Assembly: GCA_022823725.1 (NCBI GenBank)
Contig: JAJEHL010000002.1
Coordinates: forward strand, 62,001-126,000
From: Candidatus Latescibacterota bacterium
Lineage (GTDB): Bacteria > Latescibacterota > UBA2968
Direction: 5' to 3'
Length of the DNA stretch: 64,000 bases
Shown here piece by piece: positions 44,797 through 53,814 of the stretch (positions are counted from its first letter, which is position 1; each line of letters starts with the position of its first letter). Below the pieces are notes generated by a model that worked only from the letters and a program-made list of their open reading frames with translations, made no database searches and was not told the origin of the DNA. Both the position numbers and the translations under genes were made by a program.

Positions 44797-45150
44797 TTAC
44801 TCAGGAACTTGGCAGCAACTGGGCAACTTTGCATACGCATCGGCATCGGCCTTTTTGTCATTAGCCGCATAACCCGTCTTAGTAACGGCCTGCTCCAGAG
44901 CGGAAACACTGGTCACCTCGTCATCAAACGTCACCTTCGCTGTCTTCGCCTCCAGATCGACTTCCACGCTCTGAACGCCATCGACCTCTTTCAGTGCTTT
45001 CTCGATGGTATTCGAGCACATAGCGCACTGCATCGACGACAACTTCACCTCGACAGTCGTCGCCTCCGACTCTGACGAACAGCCAACCCATCCCGCCAGG
45101 CCTATCGCTGTCGCGCCAATGACCAATAATGCAAAAATACGAGACTTCAT
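44797..45150 (-). CDS. Heavy-metal-associated (HMA) domain lipoprotein
   Basis: A 117-residue exported protein with a lipobox-type signal (ALLVIGATAIGLAGWVGC) and one HMA domain whose metal site is SSMQCAMCSNTIEKAL (C-x2-C). A C-terminal SCCQVP adds cysteines. Such modules bind Cu(I) or similar soft metals. It is the last gene of the Cus-type efflux operon, 33 bp after cusA, and may hand periplasmic copper to the pump or buffer it. Confidence 0.85.
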   Translation of the reverse strand: MKSRIFALLVIGATAIGLAGWVGCSSESEATTVEVKLSSMQCAMCSNTIEKALKEVDGVQSVEVDLEAKTAKVTFDDEVTSVSALEQAVTKTGYAANDKKADADAYAKLPSCCQVPE

Positions 45151-45183
45151 AACACACCTCCTGATAAGTGAATGATTCGGGTT

Positions 45184-48100
45184 TTACTTCTTCTCTTTCC
45201 ACAACGCGTAAATCGCTGGAATCACCAGCAACGTCAAAATCGTCGAAGACACCATCCCCCCCACCATAGGCGCTGCAATGCGCTTCATCGCCTCGGACCC
45301 CGTACCCGTTGACCACATAATCGGCAACAGACCCATCATCGTCGAAAACACCGTCATCAACTTGGGCCGCACCCGCTCCACAGCACCGGATATCACCGCC
45401 TGATTTAAATCCCCCAGCGTCAAAACATCGCCTTTCTCGCGTCTAATACGCTCATAAGCCTGATCCAGATAAATCAGCATCACCACCCCTGTCTCGGCAG
45501 CCAATCCCGCCAGCGCGATAAACCCAACCCCCACGGCAATACTCATATCGTAATCCAAAATATACAACAACCATATCCCACCGACCAGTGCAAAGGGCAG
45601 AGAAAGCATCACAATCGCGGTCTCAGTCACATTTCTAAAATTCAGATACAACAGCACAAAAATGATCGCCAGTGTCACGGGCACCACAACCTTCAGCTTT
45701 CTCTCTGCCCGCAACATATATTCATACTGACCACTCCAGATCGCGGTATAACCAGGCGGCATCTGCACCTGCTCCAACACCGCCTGTTGTGCCCGCGCAA
45801 CATAAGTCCCCACATCCACACCTTCAATATCGACATAGACCCACGCATTTAATCGCGCATTCTCGCTCTTAATACCCGGAGGTCCCTTCCGAATGCGAAG
45901 ATCTGCCAACTGTCCAATGGGAATCTGCGCCCCCATCGGCGTGGGCACCAGCACGCGCCGAAGCGCGGGCAAATTGTCGCGCAACTCCCGGCCATAACGC
46001 AAATTCACCGGATAGCGCTCCAAACCCTCCACAGTATGCGTGATATTCATCCCGCCCAATGCCGACATAATAACATCCTGCACATCTCCAACCGTCAGCC
46101 CATAACGCGCAGCAGCCTGTCTATCGATCTCAAAATCCAGATAATTGCCACCTGCAGCGCGCTCGGCAAACACACTCAGCGTACCCGGCAAATCGCGCAC
46201 CACCGTCTCGATCTTCTCGCCCAACATCTGCAATGTTTCCAGATCATCCCCCACGACCTTGATACCCACAGGCGTCTTAATACCCGTTGAAAGCATATCG
46301 ATGCGCGTCTTAATCGGCATAGTCCACGCATTGGTCAATCCCGGAAATTTTACCGCCTGATTCAATTCCCGAATTAACTTTTGAGGCGTCATGCCCTCTC
46401 GCCACTCGGACTCGGGCTTGAGCATAATCGTCGTCTCTATCATCGACAACGGCGCCGGGTCTGTCGCAGTCTCCGCCCGACCAATTTTGCCAAATACGTG
46501 TTCGACTTCCGGGAAAGTGCGAATAATCTTATCGGTCTGTTGCAACAACGCCCGCGCCTTCGTAATCGACACCCCCGGCAATGTCGTGGGCATATACAAC
46601 AGATCGCCCTCGTACAGGGGCGGCATAAATTCAGATCCAATTTTCTCCATAGGAAACAACGCGTCCAACTTCACCAGTGCCTTATAAGTCAAACTCTGTG
46701 GCCGATCTGAAAAACGCGACACCACGATATCCCGGAATGGAAACACCGTCACACACAACACTAGCCCCCCCAACACCACAGTCAGCACCCGATGTCGCAA
46801 CACCCAATCAATCACAGGCCGATACAGATAAATCAAAACGCGACTGATGGGATTCTGCGCCTCAGAACGAATTTTGCCCCGCACAAAAAAAGTCATCAGC
46901 ACCGGCACAACTGTAATCGCCAAAAATGCCGCCGCCGCCATAGCATAAGTCTTGGTATATGCCAGCGGCTTAAACAACCGTCCCTCCTGCGCCTCCAGTG
47001 TAAAAACCGGCAAAAACGACAGCGTAATAATCAACAGCGAAAAAAACAGCGCAGGTCCCACCTCTTTCGAAGCGGCAATAATCATCTCACTATGCGACTT
47101 TATTCCACCATCGCGTTCGATATGCTTGTGCGCATTTTCAATCATCACAATAGCGGCATCCACCATCGCCCCAATGGCAATCGCAATACCGCCAAGAGAC
47201 ATAATATTCGAATTGACACCCTGGTGATACATCGCTGCAAAAGCGATTAAAATCCCCATCGGCAATGTGAAAACAGCCACAAAAGCACTGCGAAAATGGA
47301 GCAAAAAAACAATACACACCACAGCCACGATCGCGATCTCTTCAATCAGCTTTTTCTGCAAATGATCAACCGCGCGCAGAATAAGCGCCGAGCGGTCGTA
47401 ATTGGCGACCACCACCACGCCCTCGGGAAGACCGGGTTTGAGCGATTCCATCTTCTCTTTCACCCGATCGATAACTTTGAGCGCATTCTCCCCATACCGC
47501 ATCACCACAATACCCCCCACCACCTCCCCCTCGCCATTCCACTCCGCCAATCCCCTCCTCAGTTCTGGCCCCACCTGCACAGTCGCAACATCTTTTACGC
47601 GAATCGGCGTACCGTGTTCATCCACACCCAGTGCAATCTGCTCGATATCCGCCGCAGAACGGATATACCCCAACCCACGCACCATAAACTCCGTCTCTGC
47701 CAACTCGACCAACCGCCCTCCCACATCGCTATTGCTGCGCTGAATCGCCGTCCGAACCTTCTGCAAAGGAATATTGTATGCCAGCAAGCGATTGGGATCC
47801 ACAACCACCTGGTACTGCTTCACAAATCCCCCCACAGACGCCACCTCCGACACGCCCTGTACACTGCTCAACTCATAACGCAAATACCAATCCTGAATAG
47901 ACCTCAACTCTGAAAGATCATATCTTCCAGTCGTATCCAGCACCGTATATTGATAAACCCAGCCCACACCCGTCGCATCTGGCCCCAGCTTTGGCGTCAC
48001 TCCCTGCGGCAATCTATCAGACGCGGAATTGAGATACTCCAACACCCGACTGCGCGCCCAGTACATATCCGTACCATCCTCAAAAATCACATACACATAA

Positions 48101-48372
48101 GAAATGCCAAAAAACGAATATCCCCGCACCGTCTTTGCATAGGGCACGGACAGCATCGCCGTCGTCAGCGGATACGTCACCTGATCCTCCACCACCTGCG
48201 GCGCCTGCCCCGGATATTCGCTAAACACGATCACCTGCACATCCGACAAATCGGGAATCGCATCCAGCGGCGTATTCAACATCGCATACACCCCCCATCC
48301 AATCACCATCAAAGTGGCGATCACCACCAGAAATCGATTCTCGACGCTCGCTTCAATAATTCGATTTAGCAT
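45184..48372 (-). CDS. cusA: CusA-type copper/silver efflux RND pump
   Basis: A 1062-residue heavy-metal-efflux RND protein with twelve membrane helices and two large periplasmic loops. VTYPLTTAMLSVPYAKTVRG and YWARSRVLEYLN are CusA-like. The three methionines that form the Cu/Ag site in E. coli CusA have matching positions here: GDLLYMPTTLPG, APLSMIETTI and TRIDMLSTGIK. This supports Cu(I)/Ag(I) rather than Zn/Co/Cd specificity. It exports metal with the adaptor and TolC-like protein encoded upstream. Confidence 0.93.
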   Translation of the reverse strand: MLNRIIEASVENRFLVVIATLMVIGWGVYAMLNTPLDAIPDLSDVQVIVFSEYPGQAPQVVEDQVTYPLTTAMLSVPYAKTVRGYSFFGISYVYVIFEDGTDMYWARSRVLEYLNSASDRLPQGVTPKLGPDATGVGWVYQYTVLDTTGRYDLSELRSIQDWYLRYELSSVQGVSEVASVGGFVKQYQVVVDPNRLLAYNIPLQKVRTAIQRSNSDVGGRLVELAETEFMVRGLGYIRSAADIEQIALGVDEHGTPIRVKDVATVQVGPELRRGLAEWNGEGEVVGGIVVMRYGENALKVIDRVKEKMESLKPGLPEGVVVVANYDRSALILRAVDHLQKKLIEEIAIVAVVCIVFLLHFRSAFVAVFTLPMGILIAFAAMYHQGVNSNIMSLGGIAIAIGAMVDAAIVMIENAHKHIERDGGIKSHSEMIIAASKEVGPALFFSLLIITLSFLPVFTLEAQEGRLFKPLAYTKTYAMAAAAFLAITVVPVLMTFFVRGKIRSEAQNPISRVLIYLYRPVIDWVLRHRVLTVVLGGLVLCVTVFPFRDIVVSRFSDRPQSLTYKALVKLDALFPMEKIGSEFMPPLYEGDLLYMPTTLPGVSITKARALLQQTDKIIRTFPEVEHVFGKIGRAETATDPAPLSMIETTIMLKPESEWREGMTPQKLIRELNQAVKFPGLTNAWTMPIKTRIDMLSTGIKTPVGIKVVGDDLETLQMLGEKIETVVRDLPGTLSVFAERAAGGNYLDFEIDRQAAARYGLTVGDVQDVIMSALGGMNITHTVEGLERYPVNLRYGRELRDNLPALRRVLVPTPMGAQIPIGQLADLRIRKGPPGIKSENARLNAWVYVDIEGVDVGTYVARAQQAVLEQVQMPPGYTAIWSGQYEYMLRAERKLKVVVPVTLAIIFVLLYLNFRNVTETAIVMLSLPFALVGGIWLLYILDYDMSIAVGVGFIALAGLAAETGVVMLIYLDQAYERIRREKGDVLTLGDLNQAVISGAVERVRPKLMTVFSTMMGLLPIMWSTGTGSEAMKRIAAPMVGGMVSSTILTLLVIPAIYALWKEKK

Positions 48373-48401
48373 CGCGTTTCAATCCTCTCAAAGTACGCGC
48401 T

Positions 48402-49769
48402 TCAATGTCCACCATGTCCGCCATGTCCACGCATCCCCGCCAGTGCGGCCTTCAAATTGCTCTCTGAATCAATCAAAAATTGTGCCGAAGTCACAATCTG
48501 CTCCCCCGGATTTAGTCCGTGCATTACCTCATATCCATCCTCGGTCTCGACCCCGGTGTGAATCTCGCGCGGTTCAAACCTGCCATCTCCGTGAGCCATC
48601 ACAACAACCCTGCGCGTCCCCGAATGAATCACCGCCTGAGCGGGTATCACAACGCCCTCACGCCCCACCTCGGAGCGAATCACCACATCGGCATACATAT
48701 CCGGTTTAAGCGCACCATCTGCATTATCGAAAATCATCCGTACCTGCACCGTACGCGTCTTTTCATTCATAAAGGGAAAAATATAATCCACTTTTCCCCC
48801 AAATTGCTCGCCCGGCAAATAAGACAACGACACCTCTGCGCGCTGCCCTTTGGAAACCCACGGCATCTCGTATTCGTACACATCTGCATAAATCCACACC
48901 ACCGACAGATCCGCAATGCGATACAGATGTTGACCCGACCTGATATACGCGCCCTCCAGCACATCTTTATGCGTCACAATGCCCGACCGAGGCGCCAGAA
49001 TGGGCATTGTTCGCCCAACCTGTCGCGTCTTTTCCAACTCCGCAATCTGACCCTCCGAAATATCCCAATACAACAACCTCTGCCGCGCAGCAGCAAGCAA
49101 ATCGTCGGCACTTTGCGCCACCTCTCGGACCGCACCATCGCGCATTCTCTCCGCATAATCCAGAGCCGTCAAATACTCCTCCTGCGCCGCGACCAGTTCC
49201 GGGCTATAAAGTGCCAGCAAAGGCTGCCCCTTTTCCACCCACTGACCGGTATAATCCACATATAACCGCTCAACCCATCCCGCGATCTTGCTATTCACAT
49301 CCATAATCCGCGTCTCGTCATAATCCACCCTGCCCACTGCGCGCACCGTCCGCTTCAAAGACTGCTTTTCCACCACCATTGTCTTCACACCAATATTTTG
49401 AATCGTCACAGGATCGATCTGCACGCTTCCATTTTGCACAGACGACGCATCAGCCTCCTTCACCACCAGATCCATACCGCAAATGGGACAACTACCCGGC
49501 TTATCCGACACCACCGTCGGGTGCATCGGACAAATATATGTTTCGTGATCCGCATGCATCTCATGACCGTGCCCGCCATCCACCTCCTTCTCTACCAGAT
49601 CCATACCACAGATTGGACAAGCCCCATGTTTATCCGACACCACCGTCGGATGCATCGGACAAATATATGTTTTCAACGCCTGCACCTGCTCTGTATCCGT
49701 ATCTCCCGCAATCCAGACACCACCAGCAAATCCCACGATCAATGCTAAAGTTAGAAGGACGTATTTCAT
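48402..49769 (-). CDS. cusB: CusB-like efflux adaptor with two metal-binding domains
   Basis: A 455-residue periplasmic adaptor starting at ATG 49769 (MKYVLLTLALIVG) behind AAGGAGTTTTGGAG. After the membrane anchor come two near-identical heavy-metal-binding domains: TYICPMHPTVVSDK-x-GACPICGMDLV and TYICPMHPTVVSDK-x-GSCPICGMDLV, each with Cys, Met and His ligands. The hairpin, lipoyl and barrel domains of the HlyD type follow (GWVERLYVDYTGQWVEKGQP), and the tail is HGGHGGH. It links CusA to the outer-membrane channel. The doubled domain is unusual. Confidence 0.93.
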   Translation of the reverse strand: MKYVLLTLALIVGFAGGVWIAGDTDTEQVQALKTYICPMHPTVVSDKHGACPICGMDLVEKEVDGGHGHEMHADHETYICPMHPTVVSDKPGSCPICGMDLVVKEADASSVQNGSVQIDPVTIQNIGVKTMVVEKQSLKRTVRAVGRVDYDETRIMDVNSKIAGWVERLYVDYTGQWVEKGQPLLALYSPELVAAQEEYLTALDYAERMRDGAVREVAQSADDLLAAARQRLLYWDISEGQIAELEKTRQVGRTMPILAPRSGIVTHKDVLEGAYIRSGQHLYRIADLSVVWIYADVYEYEMPWVSKGQRAEVSLSYLPGEQFGGKVDYIFPFMNEKTRTVQVRMIFDNADGALKPDMYADVVIRSEVGREGVVIPAQAVIHSGTRRVVVMAHGDGRFEPREIHTGVETEDGYEVMHGLNPGEQIVTSAQFLIDSESNLKAALAGMRGHGGHGGH

Positions 49770-49813
49770 CTCCAAAACTCCTTTCAGGCATGGGTTCACG
49801 CCCTACCTCGCAC

Positions 49814-51073
49814 CTAACGCCCCACTGCCGCCACCAGGTCTACCACCCGTTTTTCATGCTCAATCACATGTCGATAATATGCCATCTCAAAATTCAACAG
49901 CGTCATCTGATTATTCAACAACGTCAAAAAATCCACCTTATCCACCCGATATCCCGACAATGCCGACGCCAGCGATTGCTCTGCCTGGGGCAACATCGCA
50001 GAGCGAAACAACTCGGCACTTTCCCGGTGTTTTCTGACCTCAATAACCAAACGCTGAATTTCGTAGTGAATCTCCTGGCGTTCAACGGCCTTTTGCGCCT
50101 CAGTCTCCCGCATATTGGCCCGCGCTTCTGCAATCTGCTGGCGTTGCTTGCGCCCGCCAAACACGGGAAGTGGAATACCAATACCAACAGATATAAAATC
50201 ACTTCCCCCCACTGGATCATTGGGCGCAAACGCACGCTGGCGATATCCCAAACTCACCGTCATATCCGGCCAAACATTTCTTCGCGCAACCTCAACCTCT
50301 GCTTGCCACATCAAAACCGATTGATCCATCGCCTTCAGGGACGGATGCCCCTCATCGGCCTGTGCCAGCAAGGCATCAACCGCCAGCGGCATACTCGAAA
50401 GACCAATAGTATCTGGCGGCACGCCCAGAGGACTTTGCGGAGACCGGTTCAACACCAGATTCAAACGCGCCTCTGCCAATTGTTTTTTAGCCCGAAGATC
50501 AATCAACTCTGTATCCAGTGCCGAAAGCGAAACCTGAGCTTTCAACACATCCTGTTGCAACCCCTTTCCAACGGCGTATTTCGTGCGGGCAGTGCGAATC
50601 AGGTCTTGCAACAACACCCGATTCTTTTTCATAATTGCAATGGCACGGATCACATAAGCCAGATCAAAAAAAGGCTGCTTGACCGCATTGGCAATTGCCA
50701 GTTCTCGATCGCGCAACAGCCATGCAACAGACTCCGAGGCAAACTGCGCTGAACGCTCGCGCGCCCGCTGTTTGCCCGGCAAAGAAAACTTCTGGCTGAG
50801 CACAAATTGATTTCCACTCATCGGCGTACTGCTCAAATTGAAACCGCCCAACGGCACATTGCTCACCTCAAAGCGAAAAAACGGATCTTCCAGCGCCCCC
50901 GCCTGCGGAATTTTTGCTTCAAAAGCCGCCAACCGCGCCCGCAAAACCGACAAATTGGGATTATTTCCCAAAGCCTCCTGAATCAGCGCATCCAGATCCA
51001 GTTCATCTGCTCGCACAGGCAAGATAGATAGACCCATGAGGCATAGTCCGATCATGGCTCGGATAGCATACAC
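49814..51073 (-). CDS. TolC/CusC-family outer membrane efflux protein
   Basis: A 419-residue outer membrane factor with signal peptide (MIGLCLMGLSILPVRA). Two OEP repeats form the coiled-coil barrel: GNNPNLSVLRARLAAFEAKI and HPSLKAMDQSVLMWQAEVEV. NQFVLSQKFSLPGKQRARE is characteristic of metal-efflux OMFs. It would complete the tripartite CusCBA-type system; the adaptor gene follows after 44 bp. Confidence 0.92.
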   Translation of the reverse strand: MYAIRAMIGLCLMGLSILPVRADELDLDALIQEALGNNPNLSVLRARLAAFEAKIPQAGALEDPFFRFEVSNVPLGGFNLSSTPMSGNQFVLSQKFSLPGKQRARERSAQFASESVAWLLRDRELAIANAVKQPFFDLAYVIRAIAIMKKNRVLLQDLIRTARTKYAVGKGLQQDVLKAQVSLSALDTELIDLRAKKQLAEARLNLVLNRSPQSPLGVPPDTIGLSSMPLAVDALLAQADEGHPSLKAMDQSVLMWQAEVEVARRNVWPDMTVSLGYRQRAFAPNDPVGGSDFISVGIGIPLPVFGGRKQRQQIAEARANMRETEAQKAVERQEIHYEIQRLVIEVRKHRESAELFRSAMLPQAEQSLASALSGYRVDKVDFLTLLNNQMTLLNFEMAYYRHVIEHEKRVVDLVAAVGR

Positions 51074-51203
51074 AAGCCACCTCCAGAAAATTTGTATTTA
51101 TTTTTTATTCAAAAAGGAAAATGCTGCAAAACATGCGGCAGGAAAAACGACCATTTGGGAATATTTTGTACACACCTATCCCCAAACGTCATTTTAAGGG
51201 AAA

Positions 51204-51575
51204 TCATAAGAGAAATGCAGTGTGGAGAAGATACAGATCGGGCGGTGATCGCAGAGTGCTCTGGCGATCATGCGCCACAAAAGGAAGGAAGTTACTCTGG
51301 GAAAGAACAACAGCGGGATACAACGTCACATAAGTCAAATTCAACTTTGAATTTTGCCACTCACCGGGCAAAACAGCCAGATCGCGCGCAGGCATCTGCT
51401 GATCAATTGCCGCCTCTTTGCTACAACAGCAATCTTTCATCTCTGCCGCAGCATGACATTCTGGCATCGCAGCCTGATGCGCCCAACACAGACAGGGCGC
51501 AACCGTTCCAATGAGCGTCAGCGCGATAGCCGCACGCAGCACAATGCCAGTAAAAATGTGAGTAAAACGTCGCAA
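51204..51575 (-). CDS. Small secreted Cys/His-rich protein of the copper efflux operon
   Basis: A 123-residue exported protein with an N-terminal signal (IVLRAAIALTLIGTVAPCLC) and a metal-ligand-rich centre, HQAAMPECHAAAEMKDCCCSK. No named family is recognised. Proteins of this kind sit at the head of Cus-like operons in several Gram-negative groups. A role as a periplasmic copper binder or sensor is inferred from the residues and position 130 bp upstream of the outer membrane protein gene. Confidence 0.65.
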   Translation of the reverse strand: MRRFTHIFTGIVLRAAIALTLIGTVAPCLCWAHQAAMPECHAAAEMKDCCCSKEAAIDQQMPARDLAVLPGEWQNSKLNLTYVTLYPAVVLSQSNFLPFVAHDRQSTLRSPPDLYLLHTAFLL

Positions 51576-51600
51576 AAAGTATCCTCTATTTCTACTTGAG

Positions 51601-52335
51601 CTATATTTCCCTTAGCTCAGGCCATTTAATTTTTTTTTCTGTCAAAGAATCGCAAAGTATTAATCCACCCTGAGCAGCAATCTGTTCAAGGGTTAAATCG
51701 GTTAAGACCGGTGCAATGTGCTGTATCAGGTCACCGTGTAGGAGTTCGACATTATCCTTTGTGTCTCGATCTATTGAAACCCTCGAAGAGTTCCAAGACT
51801 CGTCGTGTATCTGTTTAAGTTTCTCGGCAGTTTCTGATGATAAGCTAAATGTTTCCTGGTTATGAAAAATATTACGGTGAATCACTATCCACGGTTTCCC
51901 GGTACGCCATCTGGGAGGCTCTCGCGACTCGAACAGATGCATCGCCCGTTCAGTGAGGGCCTTATATTCTCTTATTTCATGTCCATGTAACCCAACAGTG
52001 ATTCCAAATTTAACGGCGAGATCTGAAGCAGATTTGGTAATGGGAGTATGTATATCCTTAACACTGCATTCCATTTGGTCAAGGAAGTGCTGTATGCATT
52101 CTTTGTCGAGATCCTCCTTGCCAACGATATCGATAAAGCTCAGAACGGCATTGCCTCCCGGCACCAAATCTACAGATTCCGCGATGAGTTTTCCCGGATA
52201 CTGATTGGTGATCCAGTCAACGTTGCTAAATTGTGCATTTGGAGGCAAATCATGCTTACCGTGTTGATACAGGAAAGCATTGACACCCCCTTTCTTATCC
52301 TTTATCCGCAGAATCCTTTGGGCAGTAAGATACAT
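51601..52335 (-). CDS. Uncharacterised protein, third gene of Tse2-like module
   Basis: A 244-residue soluble protein of no family I recognise. It has no signal peptide or membrane helix. FLYQHGKHDLPPNAQFSNVD and GKPWIVIHRNIFHNQETFS are notable conserved-looking stretches. Its start overlaps the stop of the 92-residue gene (shared base 52335), so the three genes form one translational unit. It may be an immunity, processing or accessory protein for the first gene. It ends 25 bp before the copper operon, which could be read through. Confidence 0.6.
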   Translation of the reverse strand: MYLTAQRILRIKDKKGGVNAFLYQHGKHDLPPNAQFSNVDWITNQYPGKLIAESVDLVPGGNAVLSFIDIVGKEDLDKECIQHFLDQMECSVKDIHTPITKSASDLAVKFGITVGLHGHEIREYKALTERAMHLFESREPPRWRTGKPWIVIHRNIFHNQETFSLSSETAEKLKQIHDESWNSSRVSIDRDTKDNVELLHGDLIQHIAPVLTDLTLEQIAAQGGLILCDSLTEKKIKWPELREI

Positions 52336-52613
52336 CAGGCTACACCTCCAAGAGCACGAATCAATTTACCGGAATGAGAATCTTTCCAAATGTCTCCATC
52401 AATCAAACAATAATGTGGTATGGTATCGCGAATTAGGGACTTCGTCCCTTCACTGTATAGTAACTGCTGTTCTTTTTTATTCAATTCATACCAGACTTCT
52501 TCCATGACATCCAGAATAGTCTCTTCTTCATCAGATTCAAATCCTGCATGTTGCCAGCGGATATAAATGAGATCGCGTTCTAAAGAACGATATCGCTCGA
52601 AAGCTTCACTCAT
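52335..52613 (-). CDS. Small acidic uncharacterised protein, second gene of Tse2-like module
   Basis: A 92-residue acidic, probably helical protein: YRSLERDLIYIRWQHAGFES, EEETILDVMEEVWYELNKKE. It overlaps the toxin-like gene upstream by 8 bp. Small acidic proteins in this position are often antitoxins or immunity proteins. No family is recognised, so this is inference from size, charge and gene order. Confidence 0.6.
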   Translation of the reverse strand: MSEAFERYRSLERDLIYIRWQHAGFESDEEETILDVMEEVWYELNKKEQQLLYSEGTKSLIRDTIPHYCLIDGDIWKDSHSGKLIRALGGVA

Positions 52614-53007
52614 GACATTTCACCCACTCTTCTCTGGTCCCATGTAAATTCTGCTCATATTCCTCGAACAAACAGGACTTCGAGGGTTCAACAAGCGCGT
52701 GACTCGCTGTATCTCGACGCAGAGCTAAAGTAGAAGGCAAATTGATCACTTGAAAAGAAAAAACCGGGTCTCGTCCTTCACCGCCCAGAGCTTTGGGCTT
52801 TCTTATATACGGCAACAGATAAAGAGAGTCTGGCGTTACAGACATCCCTCCCGTTTCAGGAATCACTTCGCCTTTCTCATCAATAGGGATATCTATAGAT
52901 GGTCCACTTATGCGAACTCCTAATGCCCTTGCCGACCTTTCCACGAGAGGTTTACCATCAGAATCCTCTTTCATTGCCCGGAAAACAATCTCGGGGGTTC
53001 TCTGCAT
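52606..53007 (-). CDS. Tse2-like ADP-ribosyltransferase-fold protein (candidate toxin)
   Basis: A 133-residue protein whose layout parallels P. aeruginosa Tse2 and the Tse2 ADP-ribosyltransferase toxin family: VFRAMKEDSDGKPL near the start, then EKGEVIPETGGMSVTP, LLPYIRKPKALGG, NLPSTLALRRDTASHALVEP and a C-terminal TREEWVK helix. The G-x-V-x-P-x-T-G-G-M-S-V stretch and the H-x-x-x-x-P motif correspond by eye to TGGTSV and HYTIMP of Tse2. It is first in a three-gene unit with its own promoter. Toxicity and enzymatic activity are unproven. Confidence 0.6.
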   Translation of the reverse strand: MQRTPEIVFRAMKEDSDGKPLVERSARALGVRISGPSIDIPIDEKGEVIPETGGMSVTPDSLYLLPYIRKPKALGGEGRDPVFSFQVINLPSTLALRRDTASHALVEPSKSCLFEEYEQNLHGTREEWVKCHE

Positions 53008-53068
53008 TCAGCAAATCCTTGGCGGAGCTTTTTACCAAAGTCGTTCGGAATGAACCATCAAAAAAAGA

Positions 53069-53097
53069 AGAATAGCCAGAAATGATTATTCCGTCAA
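53069..53097 (-). promoter_or_regulatory. Promoter of the three-gene Tse2-like module
   Basis: On the minus strand TTGACG (53097-53092), a 17-bp spacer and TATTCT (53074-53069) give a good sigma-70-like promoter 62 bp upstream of the first gene. It shows that the module has its own transcription start and is not simply part of the dioxygenase operon upstream. Confidence 0.65.
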
Positions 53098-53115
53098 GAG
53101 GTGTGTCCTATCTTT

Positions 53116-53814
53116 TCACCACCACCCGCGCCGTCGGCCTCGCCGACCCCGATCATTTTCGCGGTCTTCGGGTGCCTCGCCAATCACAATATCAAAATTT
53201 GCCGTCAACTCGCCAATCTCAGACCCGGGCAACGGCTTAAACGGCACGGACAGCAAATCGTGAGACGCGCGACCAGTATTCCTGAAAATAGAATCCCACT
53301 CATTGTCTGGATTATCTTTCACGTACATCTGCGACGTCAAAAGCCGATGTCCATTTTTATTAATCGCAAAATGAATATGAGCGGTTCTCGACCCCCCGTA
53401 CCGCACGGGCTTAATCGTCCGAAAGCGATACTCCCCTGTAGATCCCGTCTCAAAACGTCCAAAACCCTGAAAATTCGTATCTCGCCTATTGCGCCTCGGG
53501 GCCTCAGAATGAATATAAACCCCATTGCGATCAACCTGCCAGATCTCCACTATGGCATTCTTTACGGGATTGGCATTCACATCCAAAACGCGCCCGGTCA
53601 AATGCGTAATCTCTCCCACGGCTGGCGTAATCGAATCGTTGATTATCACGAGATCATTATCGACATCCAGCGGCATCTTATCCGGATAAAACGGACCCTC
53701 GGTCTGCCGGGGTGTAAGCGTCAATTGCTCGGCAAAAACCCCTGGCGTCACAAAAACCGCCGCACCCAATGCAGCGGACTGATAGAAAAAACGTCGGCGA
53801 TTAACAGACATCAC
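53116..53814 (-). CDS. Tat-exported intradiol ring-cleavage dioxygenase-like protein
   Basis: A 232-residue protein with a twin-arginine signal (NRRRFFYQSAALGAAVF). The fold of protocatechuate 3,4-dioxygenases is visible: LTPRQTEGPFYPDKMPLD, LTGRVLDVNANPVKNAIVEI, WQVDRNGVYIH and YRFRTIKPVRYG with RTAHIHF (His-x-His iron ligands). It may oxidise aromatic compounds outside the cytoplasm. The C-terminus is a basic Arg/Gly stretch (RGRRGRRRGWW). It overlaps the helix-hairpin-helix lipoprotein gene by 4 bp. Confidence 0.85.
   Translation of the reverse strand: MMSVNRRRFFYQSAALGAAVFVTPGVFAEQLTLTPRQTEGPFYPDKMPLDVDNDLVIINDSITPAVGEITHLTGRVLDVNANPVKNAIVEIWQVDRNGVYIHSEAPRRNRRDTNFQGFGRFETGSTGEYRFRTIKPVRYGGSRTAHIHFAINKNGHRLLTSQMYVKDNPDNEWDSIFRNTGRASHDLLSVPFKPLPGSEIGELTANFDIVIGEAPEDRENDRGRRGRRRGWW

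Noticed and set aside
49379-50752. 457-codon plus-strand frame rich in His, Pro and Gln
   Set aside because: It is the reverse of the CusB and TolC genes; the apparent repeats mirror the duplicated CPMHP domains.
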